From Acholoe squamosa (taxonomy: Eukaryota; Annelida; Polychaeta; Phyllodocida; Polynoidae): DNA of 64,000 bases. Where the stretch lies: the NCBI GenBank assembly GCA_949317995.1, contig OX439048.1, positions 25,301,495 through 25,365,494 on the forward strand, in the 5' to 3' direction. This document shows, piece after piece, positions 48,601-58,200 of the stretch. Below the pieces are notes generated by a model that made no database searches, was not told the DNA's origin, and saw only the letters and a program-made list of their open reading frames with translations. Position numbers and translations under genes: made by a program. Numbering within the stretch: the first letter of the stretch is position 1; the number at the start of each line of letters is the position of its first letter.

Positions 48601-51600
48601 CACGGGGGTCCCTTTTCCTGATTTAATCCACTGTTTGATAATGGCTGCATATCATGATTAGGCAGGTCAAGAGTGGAGACGCAGTGGATACTTTACCAAA
48701 TTAAACGGATTAATCATCAGCCAATTAAATAATTCCAGCTATTCACTGCGGACCTCTCGGCTGGAGGGAGGGGGTAGATGGGACCCATGTGAGGCCCCTA
48801 AGTCTCCAAAAGTCCCTATCTGTTAAACAGTCCCTATATCACAAAATCATTTGCTATATAGGGGCTATGTCAGGTCCCTAAATCACAAAAATAAAATAAA
48901 ATGGCCTCTAAATAAAAACAAATCGCTATTTTAACCTGTATTGACCTGTTTTGACCCAACTCACCCATCTTGTGTTCATTTACTCAATTTGGCTCAATCT
49001 CTGGCTAATTACCCCATTTTGGATCAATGTGGCCCATTTTTTGCTCATACATGAAGTGTCCTGACTTGACCCAATATACCAAACTTGGGTCAGTCTGATA
49101 CTATTTGGACAAATATCTGGAGCAATTTTGACCTGTATTGACCTGTCTTGGGCCAATTTGCCCTTCACCTGTATTGACCTGATTTGACCAGGTTTACCCT
49201 TGTTTGTTTATCTGTGGGCCAATCTTGCTTAGTTGACCCATCTTGGGCCATTTACCTCTGTTGACCTGATTTATTAAGCTTGGTGCAATCTGATTAAATG
49301 TGGCTCAATCTCTGGCTATTGGACCAATTTTTAGTATGAAGGTTACTTTAGGTCAAAATGGGTCAATTCGCCATCATATTCGCCAACTTGGCAGGGATTG
49401 AGCCAAATTGAGGCAATCGGACGCAAGTTGGGTAATATGGGTCAAAAACACATTTCTGCCTCCACAAAGGTGCTCTGAATGAGTCTAAAGTTAAAGTCTT
49501 ACTATTAAAAGGAGAAATGTTTTGAGAGATAGTCACTTTTTGAAACATAGGGGCCTGACATGTCCCTATCTCACAAATGATGCCTATTTCACAAATAATA
49601 ATTTTGTGAGATAGGGGCTAATTGGACATGGCCTCTATATCTCAAAAGTTTGTGGGATAAGGACTTTTCACTTCATAGGTTAGAGGCTCTATAGGTGGGC
49701 CTTAAATCTCAAATGACCCCTATCCCACAAAATTTTGATGGATAGGGACATTTTGAGACTTTGGGGCCTCACAACCCATATGCTAACTGCTATCAGTGCA
49801 TGATAACCGCTGGTAAGCAGCGTCACCAATGGCTACACCTATTAGATATCGATATACCTCGGTATAAAATTGGTTGGTTAGATTACAAACAAACTGGTTA
49901 GAAACAGAACTGCATAATCACAGCAGTTCGGAAAAAAATCCGATACATGATAATTATGGTGTTCCTAATTCACATTTCTTCTAAACCTTACTGGCTAAAG
50001 TGTTCTCCTTAAACCACCCTATTGTGCCCCCTTAAGCTGAAGTAAGTTTTTGGAACATTTCACAAGTGATCCTTGTCTCCCAAATATTGCGAGATGAGAC
50101 TGATTAGACATTGTTGCTATATCTCAAAGCGTTGAGGGACAGAGTGTTTTGTTGTTTAGTGACTCACGGTGGTAAGTGGCCCGCAGTACATAAAAATTAT
50201 CTTTCCTAAATCTATTTCACTTACGGTGAATAGCCACCCCGTATACACCAGATGGCGTCCTGACTGGAAGCCTGGTTTCAGGCAACACTTGACAGATTAT
50301 GAAATCTTCCCTTTGGCACCAGCACTCATCGGCTTATTAAGAGACTTGTGCTGCTTAAGTCGATAACCCAGATCCTCCAGGGTGGAAAATCCCCAACCAT
50401 TGTTGGGAATCTATCCCTGTTAGGTATTTGAAGGGGCAATGGAAGCATTTATGCCATCACCATAAGGGATATTCCATCTTCTGATCCATAGAAGATTTTG
50501 AGTTTTTGTTTTTGTGGACTAATGTTATTTGAACTTATAAACATTGGATAAAGTTTGAATGTTGAACTAAGCTATAAGGATATTATGATAATAAAAATAA
50601 ATGGCCGGTATTAAGTATAACAAAGCTATTCTGTCTTAGGTACTACACTGCAAAAATGTTTAGGTCTAAACATGTTTAAAACCTAAACATATATGTCAAT
50701 TAGGTGTCTCATCGACTACACATTTAGGAAATGAACTGTTTTATTCTAAATACCCAAACATATTTGCTAAACATGTTTAGATGTTTAGAGTTTGAACAGT
50801 TAAATACTAAGTGTTTAGATAACATCAATATGTTTAGATACTGAGATTTCAAATCCACACCAGGTAGCAGCAATACCTTTCAATGGACTATATGTACACA
50901 GTTATAATCAATTGTTGTGACAAATGTGGATCAACACGGTCTAAACACAAATTTTAACACCTAGATTTCTAAACACATGAGCTAAGCACATTGTTTGGCT
51001 AAACATGTTTAGGATATTAATATGACTACAAAAACGTTGCAAGATTATGTTTAGAATTGTGTTTAGGAATTAAACACCATTTTTGCAGTGTATAATTATA
51101 TCTATAACACCTCCTCATATTGTCCCATATTCTCGGGAGTAGAACCCTGGTTGCTAAGGTTTATAATGCGTTTTGCTGTGAGATGTTTAGATCTTTACTG
51201 ATAAGGGTTTTAACACCTTTTTCTAATACATTTCCTATTTAAAATAACTCTTCATGGGGATTCTTGTCATTAGGGAGATAAGGCTGATAAGGGCTGTGCT
51301 GGTTGCTATGGCGTCACTTCTGCTCCTTGGAATACCACCTGACCTCCATTGAAGGTCTTCTCAGTACGAGCAGGATGGCTTTATGTCGTTTAAGACATTT
51401 GGAGCTAAGGTTTTATTCCGTTTGTTTCTAGGTCACCCACGTTTCTTCAACCAGCTGTCGACAGGCCTGGATATGATAGCTCTAGCTGGGGAATGGTTAA
51501 CAGCTACTGCCAATACCAACATGTAAGTTCTCCCTTCCTCTGCACTTGTATATCTGCTCATGTATCTCATTGTATGTGTCCCCTGTGATATAAATTAGAT

Positions 51601-54600
51601 ATTGTTGCATAGGATTGTATCATGTGTACTCTTCCAGTGACACATCCTTCCCAATTTAAGAAAGAGAACAAAGCCATTGACCGAAGACCTGAATGTCAAA
51701 ATGTATTTCTTTGCCACTACTGACTTGTGGTACATTGTGTTCATAGTTTGAAATTTGTATCTATCTACACAATATCTTGCTCCATCATGTCAACCATCTG
51801 CCGTGAACTCAATTTTCCTTACTCTTCCTTGACCAGGGTCAGTGTAGGGGTTCCCTTCCCATTTGCAGGTGACTTCAGGTCAGCCTACCACTGGCCATGG
51901 TCATTTCTGACCATTCAGACTTGTGAAAACCCGCAATTTAGCTCAACATGCACAGCTTTTCAGTTCAACAGGGGATGACAGAGGTCATAGATGGGTCAAC
52001 CCGCATGTCATTCCTCATAACAGCATATAGAGAAGATATACAGTAAGATTACTTTGTGACAAACTCCTTGGGAATGGCAGAAAAATTCGTTATAAACGAA
52101 TTTCGTTGTATCGAACAGGGCTGGAAGATGGATATGTCATTTGATATTTATCCTGAATCAATGAAAATTGCATTGATACAGTTGCATGCATCATGATCAA
52201 ATGTTCCTAATAATTTATTTTCTTGTTATTTCATACATGTATAATTGCTTGAAAGGTTGCTGGCATAAATGTGCTGCATAAGCATAAAAGCAGCCTGCCT
52301 TTGTGGTTGATAACAGGGAAGATGGTCCTCTCATAGGGTGCAGGCGTTCCTCAGTTGCAACAGTTCTTCACCTCCCCCACCCACACTGAGGGGATCAGGG
52401 AGCGGTTATGAAGTCCTATCATAGGGTCCAGGCCTCCCTTAGTTCTTCACCCCCCAACCACCCACACTGAGGGGATCAGGGAGCGGTTATGAAGTCCCAT
52501 CATAGGGTCCAGGCCTCCCTTAGTTCTTCACCTCCCCCACCCACACTGAGGGGATCAGGGAGCGGTTATGAAGTCCTATAATAGGGTCCAGGCCTCCCTT
52601 AGTTCTTCACCCCCCAACCACCCGCACTGAGGGGATCAGGGAGCGGTTATGAAGTCCTATCATATATAGGGTCCAGGCCTCCCTTAGTTCTTCACCCCCC
52701 AACCACCCACACTGAGGGGATCAGGGAGCGGTTATGAAGTCCTATCATAGGGTCCAGGCCTCCCTTAGTTCTTCACCTCCCCCACCCACACTGAGGGGAT
52801 CAGGGAGCGGTTATGAAGTCCTATCATAGGGTCCAGGCCTCCCTTAGTTCTTCACCCCCCAACCACCCACACTGAGGGGATCAGGGAGCGGTTATGAAGT
52901 CCTATCATAGGGTCCAGGCCTCCCTTAGTTCTTCACCTCCCCCACCCACACTGAGGGGATCAGGGAGCGGTTATGAAGTCCCATCATAGGGTCCAGGCCT
53001 CCCTTAGTTCTTCACCCCCCAACCACCCGCACTGAGGGGATCAGGGAGCGGTTATGAAGTCCTATCATAGGGTCCAGGCCTCCCTTAGTTCTTCACCTCC
53101 CCCACCAACACTGAGGGGATCAGGGAGCGGTTATGAAGTCCCATCATAGGGTCCAGGCCTCCCTTAGTTCTTCACCTCCCCCACCCACACTGAGGGGATC
53201 AGGGAGCGGTTATGAAGTCCCATCATAGGGTCCAGGCCTCCCTTAGTTCTTCACCCCCCAACCACCCACACTGAGGGGATCAGGGAGCGGTTATGAAGTC
53301 CCATCATAGGGTCCAGGCCTCCCTTAGTTCTTCACCCCCCAACCACCCACACTAAGGGGATCAGGGAGCGGTTATGAAGTCCCATCATAGGGTCCAGGCC
53401 TCCCTTAGTTCTTCACCTCCCCCACCCACACTGAGGGGATCAGGGAGCGGTTATGAAGTCCCATCATAGGGTCCAGGCCTCCCTTAGTTCTTCACCCCCC
53501 AACCACCCACACTGAGGGGATCAGGGTGCGGTTCTGAAGTCCTATCATAGGGTCCAGGCCACCCTTAGTTCTTCACCTCCCCCACCCACACTGGGCCCTG
53601 TTTCAATAGTTCGTTTGGATGGCACCATTTGCATTAGTGTTTCTTAAGTTGCTCTATCCTAAATAGCTCAGTTCGAGCTCTATCTGAGCCTGTGTTAGCC
53701 AAGGGCCTAGCTCCAAATGAATAGAGCAAGAAGTGCTACTGTTTCTAAACTTTTGGATAGAACTCAAACTGAGTCCCATCTGTTCAATTGGTGGAAGTAA
53801 ATTTGTTGTTTTCTAACCAACTTTGCTGCCATCATGGCCCTGATTGTATACCTAAATGGCACCATCCGTGTTTACTTATGCAAAGCTAATAGTGCAGACC
53901 CTGCAAAAACATGCTTCTGTTTCTAAACTTGAGTTCTGTTCTAATGCTCTATTGGCTAGAGCTGGATAGGACAGCTTCAGAAACACTTATGCAATGGTGC
54001 CATCAAAATCCTAGAATTTCAGCTCATCTATCATCAAATGAATCATTCAAGTTTTCATGTGTATTTCACTTATTTAAAGTTGTGCCGACCACCCATAAGG
54101 GTTCGCGGAAGAATTGTTTGAAAAGCAACAATTTTGCCTTCATCAATGGAGCAGATGGGACTCAGTTTGAGCTACATCCTAAGGTTTAGAAACAGTGGCA
54201 CTTCTTGTTCTATTTATTTGAATTTAGGCAGTTGGTCAAAATGAGCTCAGATAGAACTCAAACTAATCTATTTTGGAGAGAGCAACTTAAGAAACACTAA
54301 TGTAAATGGTGCCATCCACAGCCTACTATAGAAACAGGATCCATGTATTTCAATTGATTACATAAGATATAAGGCAGAAATGAATAGGTGTAAGGCCCTA
54401 AGGATATATACCAGTGAGAGGTGCACTGGAGGTGGATGGCACCATTGCATTAGTGTTTCTTAAGTTGTCCTAGCCAGCTCTCATTAATAGAGCAGGAGAG
54501 TAGAACTCAAGTTAAGAAACAGAAAGCAGTTTTTGCTCCATCTGCACTTTTAGCTTTGCATTAGTAGGCATGGATGGTTCCATTCATTTTGGAAAGTATA

Positions 54601-55170
54601 GAAACAGGGCCCAGAGGGGATCAGGGAGCGGTTCTAAAGTCCCATCATAGGGTCCTGGCCTCCCTTAGTTCTTCACCCCCCAACCACCCGCACTGAGGGG
54701 ACCAGGGACGGGCATGAAACCCTTTCATCGGTCCCTAAAGGAGGGGCTAAAGGAAGGTTAATTGTAAACGAATTCTGATCATGTGAAATTCGTAAAGGGA
54801 TTATTTTATCATAGGAATGTATGGGACTGAATTGGGAAAGGGGAATTTGTTTGTTATAAACGAAAATTCGTTGTAACAGGATTTGTTTAACGGAACTTTA
54901 CTTTATTATATATACATATTAATATTTTGATCTATGGTTGCTTTGCAAAAGTGTCTTTTACTTGTTCGGTAGAGAATAAAAATAATATCAAATATACATT
55001 GTCTCGTATAGGTTCACGTATGAGATAGCGCCAGTGTTCACGCTGATGGAGGACATTGTACTCACCAAGATGAGGGAGCTGGTCGGTTGGTCTACTGGAG
55101 ATGGCATCTTTGCACCAGGTAAGGAGAAAAGGGGACAATGGGCTGAAGGACTTTTAAAAATGAAAGAGGA

Positions 55171-55241
<71 letters not shown>

Positions 55242-58200
55242 CAGCTGACATAGAGCTGTGGAATTAGAAATATGATGGGAAATTAGATGCTGATTAGGAA
55301 GGAGAGAGAGAAAGAAGGGGCAGACGAGGGAAGGACAGATAAGGGGAAGGAGGGGTTAAGGAGTGGATGGACGAAAATGAAGCAAGGGCACAAATTATAG
55401 AGACTGAGCCAGTGGCGAAGGGACCAAGGAAAAGAAGGAAAAGGGAAAAGGAGAAGGAAGGATGAAATAGAGGGGGGAAGGGATAACGTATATGATCAAA
55501 GGAAAGGCTGAATAATATGGAAGAAGAGAATGGAGGGAGGAGGGGCTAAAGGAAGGTCAGATTGAGGAATCGAGGGCTGAGGAAAAAACAGAAGGGAGTC
55601 AAGGGCCAAAAAACTGAAGGAGGCAATGTAGGAATAAATGACTCTGGGAATGATAGACTGATGAAAGCCTGTAGGACGATTCTGCTTGTATCTTGAATCA
55701 GCATGTCAGATATATACATTATGTATATATTGATGTCTTAATCAGGTGGGGCCATTTCCAATCTATACGCTGTCGCCATAGCAAGAGAGAAGTTTATGCC
55801 AGAAATAAAACAGAAAGGCATGACAGGGATGCCACGTCTCGTCATGTTCACATCGGAACACGTGAGTATTTCTTTTTTACATCCTGATGATTACAAAACT
55901 GAATCACTGATATAAGTTATATCATAGAAATAATGAATTCAATTCAATACACCCATTTTCTTTTCTACTGTACTTTTCCCTTTCCCCTTTAGTCATGAAT
56001 TTCTGTGCTTGCATTCGCCCAGTCTCGTAAAATACAAATAAATGTCTTTGCATTAGTCACCTTGGCCAATTTTAAAGTTAATAGCTACTTGGTCACCAGT
56101 TTTCTTTCGGTTCTTTACTCACCACCATCTGTGCCTTATTATTTGCAGGCCCATTTCTCCATCAAGAGGGCCGGAGTGCTTCTAGGCATTGGTTTGGAGA
56201 ACGTCATTCTCATTGGAACTGACGAAAGGTTGGCTTTCTCTCCAATTCATTTCCTGTGTTTGTATTGACCAATAACTAATAACTATTATTTCAGTGATTG
56301 GATATTGATTGTTAATGAGCACAGAAATTAAGGCACTTGTGTTTAAATCGATTATCTTTTCTCATGAAGGTAATGCTTTTTTATATTTTTAAATCTAATG
56401 TTGCATGCCAGTCGACCATGTGTATTTTTTTATTGTCTAAGGTCTGTTCAGACTAGTCATAATAATACATAAATAGTAAAGAATTTGCAATCTGGCATGT
56501 AGATTTGTTGGTTGTTGTTTTTTTCAAATTGATGTCCTAATTTTTGCTCTCATTTAGTCTAAAACATGCAGAACAATTAACAATATAATAAAAATTGAGT
56601 TGACCTATTTCTGACACAGAGGCATGATGCGGCCAGATGAGCTTGATGAGAAGATCACAGCAGCTCGGCAAGCTGGTGGTCACCCTTTCTTCGTCTCGTG
56701 TACAGTAGGCACCACTGTGTTTGGAGCTTTTGATCCTGTGGACGCCATTGCTGATGTGTGTGAGAAACACCGTGTGTGGCTCCATGTTGATGTGAGTGTT
56801 TTCACCTTCTTTGTGTTTACAGTAAAATGTACTCATTGAAAATTGTTAGAATTCTCAGACTTGTTAGAATCCAGCCCCCTCATCAGCCTGATATCAGGTG
56901 AAGAATAGCAAAGTTGTATGGTATATTGCCATCATTATTCATGAATGGCTACAAATGGTTAGTCTTGTAACATGACCATTTACCACAAGGGGGTATGGGT
57001 CATGGTAATAGCAACTGTCTGTGAGCTCCAGTTGGCTGGCTATAAATATCTCAGAATATTCTCATTGGCTGCAGCTCAAGGTCATGACCTAGGTCATGAC
57101 CTATTTAGCTGGTACTGGCTGGTCTTGTTCTGGAGGCTATTGCAAAAAGAATCAGATGCGGATTCTCACTGTCATAACTCACCTTCCAGTTCCTGGCTGT
57201 TCTGCTGCTCAGAACCAACTTCTCACCTTACACTCAGAATCAATCCTCTTAGTGTGAGTCATACTGGGAAGCATTCCCAAATTCATGAAAACTTAAGAAT
57301 CAATTCTATAACCTATTACCTTGCTGCAAAACAGGGGAGAAGTCATTGCCTGAGGGTAGTCAGTTCCCATTTGGGAATAGCACCTCCGACAGAATTGAAT
57401 TCCTGTCCTTTCGCAACACCCTCCTGACCACAGTTAGTCAGGACCAGCAAAATCCCACTTCCGGAGGGGTTTCCATCCGAAAGTGATGTCATTCAATCCA
57501 TCATGGTGCTGCTGTTACCTAGACCTACACTACCAGTAGCAAGCCTGTGCCGCCTGAGTAGCGTGGGGTGGGACTAGACTAACAAATGGTTAGACTGTTG
57601 AAACATTTCATTTTTCTGTCACTAGGGGGCATGGGGTGGAAGTGCCCTATTATCGTCAAGAACAAGAGGGCTGCTCAAAGGAGTACAAAGGTGAGCTAGC
57701 TGTTCTATACACATAATATGATTATCTAAGAACATATGCTAGACCAGTCCAATTCTGGAGGTTAATTCAAAACAGTGCTAATTTACCACTGTTTATTAAT
57801 ACCTTCCTGATCCCCGGGCCCTGATCCAATACAATGCCTGCAAAGTACAGATGCAGTAGTTGTCCAAAACAATACTAACATTTCCATATTGGCCGGATAT
57901 TCTGTCAATAGCAAGCCTGATATCAAACTGACAAATGCAGACTATATGTCACTACCGGGGCAGTCCCAAAAACCAGTTACATTCCCTTTGGGTTTTAACA
58001 ATTTATCGATTGTCCAATCTGGAATATACCTTTATGTAATTCGTGCATAGTAGAGATGCTATTAACCGTAATTATGAAGACAAAAGTATGCAGCTACACC
58101 CTAGATTGCATACGACATGTATATGACATATGGTGGAAATCTATGCTAAATACACTTACAGCTCATCTAGCACAGTTTAACTATTACTTTAACTTCACTC

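Larger units (their letters stand above)
46627..51431. other. GAD intron 3
   Basis: Holds a snap-back palindrome (47739), a foldback element (48788) and a MITE (50644), listed separately. A short hairpin GGAAAGGGGACCCC with its near inverse lies at about 48574-48622. The remainder shows nothing. Confidence 0.5.

Noticed and set aside
55034-55267. 77-codon frame ending in an Arg-Glu repeat
   Set aside because: It is GAD exon 5 read out of frame and through the (GA)n tract.
56972-57427. 151-codon frame in GAD intron 8
   Set aside because: It lies between two well-matched GAD exons and has no family resemblance or splice logic.
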